Shown here in pieces: positions 1-8,163 of a stretch of 36,980 bases of DNA (position 1 is its first letter; every line of letters begins with the position of its first letter). Below the pieces are notes generated by a model. The model saw only the letters and a list, made by a program, of their open reading frames with translations. It ran no database searches and was not told the origin of the DNA. The position numbers and the translations under genes were made by a program. Source of the DNA: Flammeovirgaceae bacterium BBD 1991-12 (GTDB taxonomy: Bacteria > Bacteroidota > Bacteroidia > Cytophagales > Cyclobacteriaceae); assembly GCA_001657315.1 (NCBI GenBank), contig LYSV01000057.1, positions 1 to 36,980 of the forward strand, read 5' to 3'.

Positions 1-338
1 AGATTATTCGATTTATTAATGGCAGCATAGTTCTCTTCCCAGTGATCCGCATGGCTGAACTCTGCGTTGAAACTATGGTTAACCAGCCGGTTTGAGTTTT
101 GCTGTGCAATTCTTATATTATCCGACAGCAACTCCGGGATCACCAGGTTGTTTCTCCCGTAAAGCGCCGTCTCCTGAAAATCATCATACAGGCCCACAAC
201 GGCAGCTTCGAGTCCTTCAAGGTCCTCCAGGGCTACCTCATTGGAAATTGACTGACGAGGCTCTGTTTCAAGGAAGCTTTCACAGGAAGAACCCAACAGG
301 ATGATTGCAAAGACTATATATATATTTAGTACTTTCAT
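1..338 (-). CDS. SusD/RagB-family outer-membrane lipoprotein (N-terminal part, cut by window edge)
   Basis: The first ~112 codons of a SusD-like surface lipoprotein that would bind a nutrient and form a lid on the SusC channel encoded just upstream. The reading begins at an ATG at 338 and continues through the window edge. Visible features are a short hydrophobic leader and a lipobox (LLGSSC) followed by ESFLETEP, which is typical of the SusD N-terminus, then helical sequence with GLYDDFQE and NNLVIPELLSDN. Only 22 bases separate it from the SusC stop codon, so the two are almost certainly cotranscribed. The substrate cannot be told from this fragment. The family assignment is firm from the lipobox, the N-terminal sequence and the position after SusC. 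Confidence 0.88.
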   Translation of the reverse strand, partial: MKVLNIYIVFAIILLGSSCESFLETEPRQSISNEVALEDLEGLEAAVVGLYDDFQETALYGRNNLVIPELLSDNIRIAQQNSNRLVNHSFNAEFSHADHWEENYAAINKSNN

Positions 339-360
339 TTCTAACAAATTTTAAGTTCAA

Positions 361-3300
361 CTAAAACCCGATGTTAACACCGAACGTAGCAGTTTTGGGC
401 TGAGGCAGATCACCAAAATCGGAACCAATAAACTCAGGATCAAACCCGGTATATTCCGTCTGTGTCCAAAGATTCACCCCTACAGCGAAAACATTCACAC
501 TTCTCAGGCCGATTTTGCCAACCAGAGCGGAAGGTAAGTTATAGGAAAGTCGCACTTCCTTAAGCCGTATGTAGTCTCCTCTTTCTATGCCTCGTGTATC
601 ATTTCCAATGTTGAACCGGGACGCTCCACCATTAGGGTAGGCAAAGCCCAATACAGGAATGGCTACGTCGGTAACATCGCCCGGCTGCTGCCATCTCCGT
701 AACTGAGAGGCATTTTGATTACGGTCAGCCGTAGAGCCAGCCCTTTCCGTAAAATTCCTGTCCGTATTCTGTATCAGGTTACCATACTGCCACTGGAAAA
801 AAGCGGAAAGCGTCAGACCCTTGTAGGAGAAAGTATTGGTGATCCCCCCGAAATGATCAGGAATAGCGGAGCCACGATACATTCTCGTAATTCCCGAGGT
901 CCTGTTGTACGTCAGATTATTATTTTCATCATACCACATAGGTCTGCCATCTGCAGGATTGATCCCGGCAAAAGCCTGTAGCATAAAAGCATCCACTTTT
1001 TGCCCTACGATATAGGTAGAACCGGCGTTACCAAGGAACAACGTATCTGACTCGTCGGTCAATGCAAGCACCTCGCTATCCAGCAGGGTTATGTTGAAAT
1101 TTGTGGTCCACTGAAAATCACCCAAAACAAGATTGGTAGTGTTCACCGCTATCTCAAAACCGGTATTTTCGAGCTCACCAAGGTTCTGTGTAATCTCACT
1201 GAAACCGGTTGTTTCCGGAATTGGCCGGTCTAATAACAATTTGCTGGACACCTTTCGGAAGTATTCAAAACTACCATTAAGTCTGCCGTTGAATAAGCTG
1301 AAGTCAATCCCATAGTTGGCGGTAGCTGCCTCTTCCCATGTAAGGAGCGGGTTGGCTATTCTGGATGGCTGAAGCCCTGCCTCACCAAAATACTCTCCAC
1401 CTGTACCATACAACCCTCGTGAATCAAAGTTGCCAATGGCCGAGTTACCGGTAATTCCATAGCTGGCCCTTACTTTCAGATCATCGACAAAGTCAACACC
1501 ACTCATGAACTCCTCAGCAGAGAGCCTCCACGCCACGGAAGCCGCAGGGAACGTACCGAACCGGTTGTTGGCTCCAAACCTTGAATGCCCGTCCCGTCGA
1601 ATGGTACCTGAGAAGATGTACTTGTCATCAAATTTGTAATCTCCTCTGAAAAACACACCGTTGGTGGTGAATTCCGTAAAGCTTGCAGTAAGATCAAATG
1701 GATTGGCCGCGTTTTGCAGGGTTCTCAACTTAAAGGAAGGAAGCCCTCTCCCTTCTGCACTAAAGGATTCCGTTTGTGAAGCCCTGAAAAATATTCCCAC
1801 CAATCCTGTTACATGATGCCTGTCGCTGAACGTACGCGTATAGGTAAGGGTCTGGTCTGTTGACCAGTTGGTGATCTTACGATCCAGCTCTTCAATTTGT
1901 CCGTTACCGGTTGTTCCATCACGGGTTCTGGGGTCCTCAAAGGAAGTTTCTCTGATATCTACATAATCAAGACTATAGGCAGACTTGAACTTTAAGCCCT
2001 CAATGATCTCATACTCTGCCGCAAGATTAGCCAGTACCGAATTCTGCCTGACCTTTACTTCATTGGCCTCAGCATCCTGAATTACATTCACATCATAAGA
2101 ACCGAAAAAAGCTGAATTGGCATCTCCACCCCAGTATCTTCCACTATTAAATGTACCATCCTCATTGTAGATCCGGTTAATAGGCACGATCAGGTGCGAA
2201 GACCTGTTGGGATTGGAAAAGAATCCTCCCTGAGTAGGCACCCGTTGTCCAAAGGAAGAAATACCTACTGTTGTCTGGAAAGAAAGCTTGTCAGTAGCCT
2301 TCTGGTCCAGATTGACCCGGAAGGTGCCACGGTCAAATTCTGTTCCAATTACGTGCGTCTCTGTATCATTGTAGGAACCGGAGATGAAAAACCGGGTCTG
2401 TTCTGTTCCACCACTGGCAGTCAGTTCATAATTCTGTACCACTCCACTTCTAAACACGGCATCCTGCCAGTCATAGGTAGCAGCATTGTCCGGGTCAGTG
2501 AACCTGGCTATGTTATCGCGAATGTCCTGTACCTGTTGGCTTCCCTCACCAAAACGGTTGGTGTACGCTTCAAGAGTAATGTCCACAAACTCCTGCCCGT
2601 TAAGCACATCCAGCTTTTTCAATTGCCACATACGGCCCTGAGAAACGTTCAGGTTAAACTGGGTCTTTCCGGCCTTACCTCTTTTGGTAGTGATCAACAC
2701 CACACCATTGGCTGCCTGTGCGCCATAAATAGACGCTGCCGCGGCATCCTTTAACACTTCTATCGATTCAATGTCATTGGGATTGATAGAAGCCAGTACA
2801 TTGGATGATGCAATCAACTGTGACTGGTCTCCAGCGGTGACCTGCACACCATCTATTATGTATAAAGGGTCAACTCCTGCATTTATCGAGCCCACACCTC
2901 TGATCCTCACTTCAATATTCCCTCCAGGGATACCACTTCCGAATACCTGAACGCCGGCTGCCCTACCCTGAATGGCCCTGTCAAAACTCTGTACAGGAAG
3001 GTCCTTGATCACATCACCTTTTACTGAGGCAATAGCGCCCGATATGTCACGTTTTTCCCGCTCGCCATAACCAACGACCACTACCTCGGTCAGTGTCTGA
3101 GCATCGGGTGTCATTTGAAGGTTGATTACCGTATTGGAGCTTACCACTATTTCTTCAGTCACATACCCGATAAAGGAGAAGACCAACGTGGCTCCATCAG
3201 CAGCATCCACATTAAAGTTACCATCGATATCCGTAATAGTACCCTGGGTAGTACCTTTCACCACTACATTAACACCGGCCAAACCCTCTCCATTTTCATC

Positions 3301-3723
3301 GGTAACTTTACCGGATATCGGGATCAGGTCTACCACGGTGATCGCATCATTTGTAGCTCGTTCAATCCTTGAAACCGCTATATTGTAGTTCACCTGACGG
3401 AATTTCAGATTGGCAGCATTCGCTACTCTGTAAAGCACTTCGGCAACTGAGGCCTGCTCACTGCTGATATCCAGCTTTACATCACTTTTAACATCCTGCT
3501 GAAAAAAGTGGAATTTGAAGTTTGTTTGCTTTTCTATGCCTTTAAATACATCAACGATCCTTGCATTCTTAAAATCGACCGAGATATAAACATCTCTGAC
3601 ACTCTTCAACTGCGCTGAGGCATCGGAAGCGATGAGTGATGTCAGGGAAGCAACCTGCAGGGCCAATATGTAACAAGAGAACTTTAAAGACATTATGATA
3701 AATCGTAAAAGTCTATATTTCAT
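361..3723 (-). CDS. SusC/RagA-family TonB-dependent receptor with STN signalling domain
   Basis: A 1,120-residue outer-membrane transporter importing a ligand captured by the SusD partner, powered by TonB. In order: signal peptide (1 to ~38, ending SDASAQ), secretin/TonB short N-terminal (STN) domain (~45-120), carboxypeptidase-like beta-sandwich (~135-205, ISGKVTDENGEGLAGVNV), the usual SusC segment VVVVGYG near 215, a plug domain (~225-345 with IRGVGSINAG and PLYIIDGVQ) and a 22-strand-type barrel to the C-terminal GVNIGF. The STN domain, together with the FecR and sigma genes immediately upstream, marks it as a receptor that signals ligand occupancy across the outer membrane. The start is the ATG at 3723; an internal ATG at residue 11 is possible but would shorten the signal peptide n-region. 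No carbohydrate enzyme is adjacent, so the cargo is unknown. Confidence 0.93.
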   Translation of the reverse strand: MKYRLLRFIIMSLKFSCYILALQVASLTSLIASDASAQLKSVRDVYISVDFKNARIVDVFKGIEKQTNFKFHFFQQDVKSDVKLDISSEQASVAEVLYRVANAANLKFRQVNYNIAVSRIERATNDAITVVDLIPISGKVTDENGEGLAGVNVVVKGTTQGTITDIDGNFNVDAADGATLVFSFIGYVTEEIVVSSNTVINLQMTPDAQTLTEVVVVGYGEREKRDISGAIASVKGDVIKDLPVQSFDRAIQGRAAGVQVFGSGIPGGNIEVRIRGVGSINAGVDPLYIIDGVQVTAGDQSQLIASSNVLASINPNDIESIEVLKDAAAASIYGAQAANGVVLITTKRGKAGKTQFNLNVSQGRMWQLKKLDVLNGQEFVDITLEAYTNRFGEGSQQVQDIRDNIARFTDPDNAATYDWQDAVFRSGVVQNYELTASGGTEQTRFFISGSYNDTETHVIGTEFDRGTFRVNLDQKATDKLSFQTTVGISSFGQRVPTQGGFFSNPNRSSHLIVPINRIYNEDGTFNSGRYWGGDANSAFFGSYDVNVIQDAEANEVKVRQNSVLANLAAEYEIIEGLKFKSAYSLDYVDIRETSFEDPRTRDGTTGNGQIEELDRKITNWSTDQTLTYTRTFSDRHHVTGLVGIFFRASQTESFSAEGRGLPSFKLRTLQNAANPFDLTASFTEFTTNGVFFRGDYKFDDKYIFSGTIRRDGHSRFGANNRFGTFPAASVAWRLSAEEFMSGVDFVDDLKVRASYGITGNSAIGNFDSRGLYGTGGEYFGEAGLQPSRIANPLLTWEEAATANYGIDFSLFNGRLNGSFEYFRKVSSKLLLDRPIPETTGFSEITQNLGELENTGFEIAVNTTNLVLGDFQWTTNFNITLLDSEVLALTDESDTLFLGNAGSTYIVGQKVDAFMLQAFAGINPADGRPMWYDENNNLTYNRTSGITRMYRGSAIPDHFGGITNTFSYKGLTLSAFFQWQYGNLIQNTDRNFTERAGSTADRNQNASQLRRWQQPGDVTDVAIPVLGFAYPNGGASRFNIGNDTRGIERGDYIRLKEVRLSYNLPSALVGKIGLRSVNVFAVGVNLWTQTEYTGFDPEFIGSDFGDLPQPKTATFGVNIGF

Positions 3724-3737
3724 ATCTTTGTATGTTT

Positions 3738-3772
3738 TGTGGAATTTATTTCATGAAATCTCTTATTCCACA
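3738..3772 (-). promoter_or_regulatory. Hairpin in the SusC 5' leader
   Basis: A perfect 8-bp inverted repeat (TGTGGAAT at 3738-3745, ATTCCACA at 3765-3772) lies 15 bases upstream of the SusC start codon. Its 19-base loop contains a second perfect palindrome, ATTTCATGAAAT (3748-3759). In mRNA this would fold directly upstream of the initiation region, so it may modulate SusC translation or stability, or the palindrome may be a protein-binding site. The symmetry is seen in the sequence; the function is inference. Confidence 0.45.
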
Positions 3773-3816
3773 GAATATTATTTGGCGATAACACATGTGG
3801 ATAAGAGGAACGGCAT

Positions 3817-3839
3817 AACCCGGGCACTGTGTCCGGGTT
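3817..3839 (-). other. Intergenic hairpin between FecR and SusC genes
   Basis: A 7-bp perfect GC-rich stem (AACCCGG at 3817-3823, CCGGGTT at 3833-3839), extendable by a G-T pair, sits in the 165-base gap between the FecR stop and the SusC start. No U-run follows on the minus strand, so it is not a standard intrinsic terminator. It could be an mRNA processing or stability element that sets unequal expression of regulator and transporter. No TAnnTTTG motif was found on the minus strand in this gap, which favours read-through from FecR. Confidence 0.4.
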
Positions 3840-3888
3840 TGCTCATTAACAGGTATTCATATACATAGGCATCTTGTTTAGGTTCAGT

Positions 3889-4923
3889 TTAGTCAATAAA
3901 TTCAATCACCACGGACTTGCCTTCAATCCGGAAGGCAAATCCGCCTGAAAAGCTCAGGACCTCCAGCACTTTTTCCAGGTTTTCATTGGAAAAGGTTCCG
4001 GAGAACTCATCGGTCCTTTTTTTATTCTCATTCAAAACATCGATTTGCACTCCATACCACCGTTCAAGTGCACTTATGACGTCTGAAAACTTTGAATCTT
4101 TAAACGTGAGGATACCATCCACCCACCCCGTAGTATGGAAAGCATCAAAAAGTTGAACACTGAAGATATCTTCCTGCTTATTATAGGTAACCTGCTCTCC
4201 CGGCTGAAGTATTCTGGCACCATCCGGGCTATGAATACTTTCTACTTTTACCTTGCCACTCACCAGGGATACCCGGTGTCTGTTTTCATCGCTGTAGGCA
4301 AACACGTTGAAGGATGTGCCCAGTGCAGTAGTAGAAAAATCACGAGACTCCACCGTAAACGGTCTGGCTGGGTCTTCTACTACCTGAAAAAATGCTTCTC
4401 CTATAAGCATCACCCCTCTGGAGTGGCTGGTAAAACGATCAGGGAACTCGACACTACTCGAAGCATTAAGTTTAACCCTGGTACCATCAGGTAATTTGAA
4501 AGTCAACTTTTGTCCGGGAAGGGTGGTTTTCTTTATCATACGCACTTCAGAAATCACCTCTGAAGGCGGCTCCTGATCTTCAAGGCCCAACAACAGACCA
4601 AGAACACCCACAATCGTAAGAGTAATTATCGCCGCTATTCTACCAGTACTCATCCTCTTTTTCAATCTGCCTGCCCCAACCTCCGTTCTCTTCATAATAT
4701 CCTCATACAGCGAAACATACTCCCTCTCCGTCAACTCATAATGATCTCTGTACTCTACCGATCTGATGATCCGGGCAGCTTCCTCCATTATCTCCGCTTT
4801 CTCCGGGTTGGCAGCAAGCCACTTTTGCCAGAAATCACTAATGTGGGGGTCTTTATCCCTGATCCATTTGATAAAGAGTTCATCAGCCAGAAAATCTTCC
4901 AGCTGATAGTCTGAATATTTCAT
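3889..4923 (-). CDS. FecR-family anti-sigma factor
   Basis: A 344-residue single-pass inner-membrane anti-sigma factor expected to hold the ECF sigma factor encoded just upstream and release it when the STN domain of the SusC receptor signals. Visible parts: cytoplasmic N-terminus (1-92), one hydrophobic segment (~96-114, IAAIITLTIVGVLGLLLGL), periplasmic FecR domain (~130-225, including LPDGTRVKLNASSSVEFP and GEAFFQV) and a DUF4974-type C-terminal domain (~260-343, with LTFKDSKFSDVISALERWYGV). Length and order match Bacteroidota FecR proteins. It lies 98 bases after the sigma gene and 165 before susC, giving the usual order sigma-FecR-SusC-SusD. Partner identities are inferred from adjacency. 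Confidence 0.93.
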   Translation of the reverse strand: MKYSDYQLEDFLADELFIKWIRDKDPHISDFWQKWLAANPEKAEIMEEAARIIRSVEYRDHYELTEREYVSLYEDIMKRTEVGAGRLKKRMSTGRIAAIITLTIVGVLGLLLGLEDQEPPSEVISEVRMIKKTTLPGQKLTFKLPDGTRVKLNASSSVEFPDRFTSHSRGVMLIGEAFFQVVEDPARPFTVESRDFSTTALGTSFNVFAYSDENRHRVSLVSGKVKVESIHSPDGARILQPGEQVTYNKQEDIFSVQLFDAFHTTGWVDGILTFKDSKFSDVISALERWYGVQIDVLNENKKRTDEFSGTFSNENLEKVLEVLSFSGGFAFRIEGKSVVIEFID

Positions 4924-5000
4924 AGTTGATCCTTAATACAGAACTAAGAGCCGCAAAAGGACGGGATGACCCCAAAAAATTTTAGAATTTTATTTACACC

Positions 5001-5008
5001 CAAAATTA
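5001..5008 (-). promoter_or_regulatory. Candidate -7 element upstream of the FecR gene
   Basis: The minus strand reads TAATTTTG, matching the Bacteroidota -7 consensus TAnnTTTG, between the sigma factor stop and the FecR start. If used, it would give FecR a leader of about 70 bases independent of the sigma gene. No convincing -33 element was found, so this is a weak call. Confidence 0.3.
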
Positions 5009-5021
5009 TCTATGGAAATAC

Positions 5022-5684
5022 TCATCGAATAAGCATTGATACTGCCAGCAAAGAGGTTACAAAAGACCGGGTGAATATTGGGTTTATTATGTTGCGTAGT
5101 TTTCCGATTGACCGGTAAACAAGCTTCCTGGCTGACTTTACATTTTTCATGTTAAAAATATGCGCTATTTCCTTATACGTGAGTCCCTCGTAATAAAAAA
5201 ATAACAGCGCCTGACGTTGCCTTACAGGCAATTTATTCAAGGATTCGGTAAGGCTTTTCCTTTTAAGCTCATCAATCTGCTCATTGATAAGGCTATGCTC
5301 GGCAGAGAATGAAATGGCAAAAGACTCATTGATCTCCCTTGTAAAAACCTTTTCCTTTTCTATTCTTTTGATCAGGTCCCTGTAAAAGCACTTAAAAAGA
5401 TAGGATCTGATGGAAAGGATCTTCCTGATGTTACTCTGTTTCCTTAACCGGATGAACAAATCCTGTATGACATCCTTTACGAGCTCATCATCCGTTGAAA
5501 ACTGTTTTCCAAAATTAAAAAGCCTGTTGATGTATAAACAATAAATGTGAGTAAAGGCCAGCTCATCACCGTTGATGAACCTATCCCAAATCTCCGTATC
5601 TGAATACTGGTGGAATTGATCCGGGAGATTTTTCTCTGTCTCCTGTCCAAATACTTCGTCAAAATAGATACTCCTTACTGCCAA
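5022..5684 (-). CDS. ECF-type RNA polymerase sigma factor
   Basis: A 220-residue extracytoplasmic-function sigma factor of the Bacteroidota SusC/FecR-linked class. Region 2 covers ~30-100 (WDRFINGDELAFTHIY, then DDELVKDVIQDLFIRLRK) and region 4 covers ~145-200 (LNKLPVRQRQALLFFYYEGL, with helix-turn-helix TYKEIAHIFNMKNVKSARKL). The C-terminal tail is hydrophobic. The start is unusual: the only plausible initiator is a TTG at 5684, because an in-frame TAA lies six codons upstream and the nearest ATG (5691) is out of frame and stops after ten codons. It is expected to direct the susCD operon downstream and to be inhibited by the adjacent FecR protein. Confidence 0.9.
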   Translation of the reverse strand: MAVRSIYFDEVFGQETEKNLPDQFHQYSDTEIWDRFINGDELAFTHIYCLYINRLFNFGKQFSTDDELVKDVIQDLFIRLRKQSNIRKILSIRSYLFKCFYRDLIKRIEKEKVFTREINESFAISFSAEHSLINEQIDELKRKSLTESLNKLPVRQRQALLFFYYEGLTYKEIAHIFNMKNVKSARKLVYRSIGKLRNIINPIFTRSFVTSLLAVSMLIR

Positions 5685-5992
5685 AGTACATTGTTTAAGT
5701 TAGTTTGAAATAGCAGTTGTCAGGATTGATTCAAAATTGATTGAATACCGAATATAAGGATTTCCAACAAAAATCAAAGTATTACTGTAGAGTAATTACA
5801 CTGTCAGGGTATTATCCACCTTCAAATTGCAGCAGAACTGAAAAATAATATTGGTTTTATTCAATAAAGAAGTAAGGTGATGAACTTCCGGACAGCCCGT
5901 TATGATAAAAGCCGGAACACTTAAATGAAAATAAAAATGAGGCCACCGCGTAAGGCGACCTCACCCAACCAAAACCTGATAATCATTATTGC
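5685..5992. other. Intergenic region between sigma factor gene and DUF547 gene
   Basis: This 308-base AT-rich gap contains no ORF I can support. It holds the DUF547 terminator at its right side and must contain the sigma factor promoter at its left. Near the left end there is a pair of similar 9-mers, ATTGATTCA and ATTGATTGA, with a period of about 12 (around 5725-5745), which could be a regulator site. No TAnnTTTG motif was found on the minus strand upstream of the sigma gene. Confidence 0.5.
5924..5962 (-). terminator. Intrinsic terminator of the DUF547 gene
   Basis: On the minus strand a 9-bp stem (plus-strand arms 5939-5947 and 5954-5962, two wobble pairs, six-base loop) is followed by the U-rich run ATTTTTATTTTCATT. 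It starts about 30 bases after the DUF547 stop codon, so it isolates that gene from the sigma factor gene further down the strand. Confidence 0.75.
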
Positions 5993-6757
5993 TTACCCTT
6001 CATTCAACTCCCAATGATAATCAAGATAATCTATCTCCGCTCCCGGCTCTATCTTCTCACTGGAATACTCATTCAGAAAATCAATGACTGACCTACCCTT
6101 TGTAAAATCACCTTTGAACCAGCTGAATATTTTCGAAATTCTGACCCTCTTTGCAGTGATCTCATTTCTGGTGGGATCATTTATGAAAAGAACAGCCTGT
6201 TCTGTTAATTGTTCCTCAATTTTTTCCGGTATATAGGCCTCCGGTCTTAAAACCGGACAGGACATGGAAGCACAGTTGACGGCAAAATGGATCCGTGGTT
6301 CATTAAAATCCTTTCTCAGAATAGCATGTTCAATCTGGTCCAGACTCATTTTAGCCCCTCCTATCCGAAAAAACTTTTTCTGCCATACAGAACTTACAAA
6401 AGGAATATTGACAGGGTGTAGGTCTTTGATACTTTCCACAGGATAGTTATCCACGATCAACTTCACCGTAAAGGCATTATAGGCGTTGATCCAATAAGCC
6501 AGCCTTTCTTCTTTACTCCAAGTGACAGGGTCCGGTGCGTTGTTGCTCAACAGCGTCAGATATTCTTCAAGTTTGTCGCGTTGCTGAACTAGTTCTTCGT
6601 AGTTTACCAGGCCGTTTTCATAAACGCCTGCTTTTAAAAGCTCATCCCAAAGTTGATGAGAGGGTGTCTTCTGACTGGTTTCGCGTGGTTGTGCATTACA
6701 AGCTATTGTAAAAAACGATATCACACAGAGATATGAGATAGTTTTCATAAGACCCAT
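5993..6757 (-). CDS. DUF547 domain lipoprotein
   Basis: A 254-residue envelope protein of the DUF547 family, whose biochemical role is not established. A hydrophobic leader ends in a lipobox-like FFTIAC (C20), predicting a lipoprotein. The DUF547 core spans ~80-215: ERLAYWINAYNAFTVKLI, a central segment SVWQKKFFRIGG, and the hallmark IHFAVNCASMSCPVLRPEAY with conserved His, Asn-Cys-Ala-Ser and Ser-Cys-Pro. These conserved Cys and His residues resemble the papain/transglutaminase-type core proposed for the family (family knowledge, not shown here). The ATG at 6757 has an AAGGGG five bases upstream; the ATG at 6748 is an alternative. It is monocistronic, with its own terminator, and divergent from rpsF. 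Confidence 0.85.
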   Translation of the reverse strand: MGLMKTISYLCVISFFTIACNAQPRETSQKTPSHQLWDELLKAGVYENGLVNYEELVQQRDKLEEYLTLLSNNAPDPVTWSKEERLAYWINAYNAFTVKLIVDNYPVESIKDLHPVNIPFVSSVWQKKFFRIGGAKMSLDQIEHAILRKDFNEPRIHFAVNCASMSCPVLRPEAYIPEKIEEQLTEQAVLFINDPTRNEITAKRVRISKIFSWFKGDFTKGRSVIDFLNEYSSEKIEPGAEIDYLDYHWELNEG

Positions 6758-6913
6758 CCATTTAGCCCCTTATTGATAACGGTGTTAAGGCCCGATGGAT
6801 ACATCGGACAGGCGGCTATGTCAAATGCATGACCTTTGGACCGGTAATGGACTCCATGCATACACACCATGTGACGGGTAACATTCCACCGCAGAATGCT
6901 TCGAAGAAGGTTT

Positions 6914-6942
6914 TTGTAATTGAGTAATTAATACTAACTTTG
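6914..6942 (+). promoter_or_regulatory. Bacteroidota-type promoter of the rpsF-rpsR-rplI operon
   Basis: A -33-like TTG (6914-6916, within TTTTTG) is separated by 18 bases from TAACTTTG (6935-6942), a full match to the TAnnTTTG -7 element. The rpsF ATG follows 28 bases later, leaving room for a short leader. This is the best-formed promoter in the window. Confidence 0.7.
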
Positions 6943-6970
6943 CGCCTCCAAAAAAACTAAAAAGAGAATT

Positions 6971-7342
6971 ATGAAAAACTACGAGACGGTATTCATTTTA
7001 AATCCCGTTTTATCTGAAGAGCAGATGAAGGATACTGTCCAGAAATTCACAAAGGTGATCACCGATTCCAAAGCGGAGGTGATCAATGAAGAACAGTGGG
7101 GGCTGAAGAAACTGGCCTATCCAATTCAGCACAAGTCCACTGGTTTTTACAACCTGATCGAATTTAAGGCAGATCCTGACGTCATTAACAAGCTGGAGAC
7201 GGAATTCAGACGTGATGAAGCGGTTATGAGATTTTTGACCACTGCACTGGACAAACATGCTGTGGAATACAACGAAAGAAGAAGAAAAGGAGCATTTAAC
7301 AAAGACAAAAAAGCCAAGGCCAAGGAGGAGGCCGCATCATGA
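6971..7342 (+). CDS. rpsF: 30S ribosomal protein S6
   Basis: A 123-residue small-subunit ribosomal protein. It starts [18 protein letters not shown], followed by the family's [20 protein letters not shown] segment and a charged lysine-rich tail ([12 protein letters not shown]). S6 binds 16S rRNA as a heterodimer with S18, the product of the next gene. Its stop overlaps the rpsR start by four bases (ATGA at 7339-7342), consistent with translational coupling of the two partners. Single-stranded DNA-binding protein, which separates rpsF and rpsR in many bacteria, is absent here, as is usual in Bacteroidota. Confidence 0.97.
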   Translation: MKNYETVFILNPVLSEEQMKDTVQKFTKVITDSKAEVINEEQWGLKKLAYPIQHKSTGFYNLIEFKADPDVINKLETEFRRDEAVMRFLTTALDKHAVEYNERRRKGAFNKDKKAKAKEEAAS

Positions 7343-7590
7343 CATTAATGAATGAACCTCTTAACAGGGGAGAAAACAGAAACAAATACTGCCGGTTCAA
7401 AAAGAACGGTATTAAGTATATCGATTACAAAGACCCTGATTTTCTTTTGAAGTTTGTGAATGAGCAGGGTAAAATTTTACCCCGGAGAATTACCGGAACG
7501 AGTCTGAAATTTCAGAAAAAAGTAGCCCAGGCCGTCAAAAAAGCAAGGCATCTGGCGCTGTTACCCTATGTTACCGATTCTCTAAAATAA
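7339..7590 (+). CDS. rpsR: 30S ribosomal protein S18
   Basis: An 83-residue ribosomal protein with the S18 core: [20 protein letters not shown], then [20 protein letters not shown] and [12 protein letters not shown]. It partners S6 on the platform of the 30S subunit. The ATG at 7339 overlaps the rpsF stop; an in-frame ATG three codons later is an alternative. rplI follows after 12 bases, completing a typical Bacteroidota rpsF-rpsR-rplI operon. Confidence 0.97.
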   Translation: MTLMNEPLNRGENRNKYCRFKKNGIKYIDYKDPDFLLKFVNEQGKILPRRITGTSLKFQKKVAQAVKKARHLALLPYVTDSLK

Positions 7591-7602
7591 GACAGCACTA
7601 AC

Positions 7603-8043
7603 ATGGAAGTAATACTAACACAGGATATTCAGGGACTCGGCTACAAAAATGACACTGTATCAGTGAAGCCGGGGTACGGACGTAATTATTTGATACCACA
7701 GGGTTTCGCTATTGTGGCCAATGTGAGTAATCAAAAGAAAATTGCGGAAAATATAAAGCAGGCTGCTCACAAAGCAGAAAAGCTTCAGAAAGATGCTGAG
7801 GATCTGGCTCAGAAAATTGGAGAATTGGTCATTGAAATAGGCACAAAAGCCGGTGACAGTGGCAAGATCTTTGGCGCAGTGACCACCCTGCAGGTTTCGG
7901 AGGCACTGAAAAACAGGGGATTTGAAGTAGACAGAAAAAAGATCTCCGTTCCGAATATTAAACAATTGGGTGAGTATACAGCCACTCTGGATCTTCACAG
8001 GGAGGTAAAACATGATATCACCCTGAACGTGATCGCCGAGTAA
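7603..8043 (+). CDS. rplI: 50S ribosomal protein L9
   Basis: A 146-residue large-subunit protein. The N-terminal rRNA-binding domain carries MEVILTQDIQGLGYKNDTV and the signature VKPGYGRNYLIPQGFA. A charged connecting helix follows (about 42-75), then the C-terminal domain with GKIFGAVTTLQVSEAL. Length and organisation are normal for L9. It is the last gene of the operon and is followed by a strong terminator. Confidence 0.97.
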   Translation: MEVILTQDIQGLGYKNDTVSVKPGYGRNYLIPQGFAIVANVSNQKKIAENIKQAAHKAEKLQKDAEDLAQKIGELVIEIGTKAGDSGKIFGAVTTLQVSEALKNRGFEVDRKKISVPNIKQLGEYTATLDLHREVKHDITLNVIAE

Positions 8044-8065
8044 GCGGCACACAACGAATTATGAA

Positions 8066-8097
8066 GGCCGTGGAGTAATTCTTCACGGCCTTTTTTT
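8066..8097 (+). terminator. Intrinsic terminator after rplI
   Basis: A 10-bp stem (8066-8075 with 8081-8090, one G-T pair, loop TAATT) is followed directly by seven T residues. It lies 23 bases beyond the rplI stop codon and closes the ribosomal operon. Confidence 0.92.
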
Positions 8098-8163
8098 CGC
8101 CCTAATTTTCCTGATCACCCTATGTGTATACAGCGCCTGATCGTTTTTGGTTAGTTTTACAGC

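Noticed and set aside
2194-2754. 186-codon open frame on the plus strand
   Set aside because: It lies wholly inside the well-supported SusC gene on the opposite strand, has no recognisable motif or promoter, and is a shadow frame.
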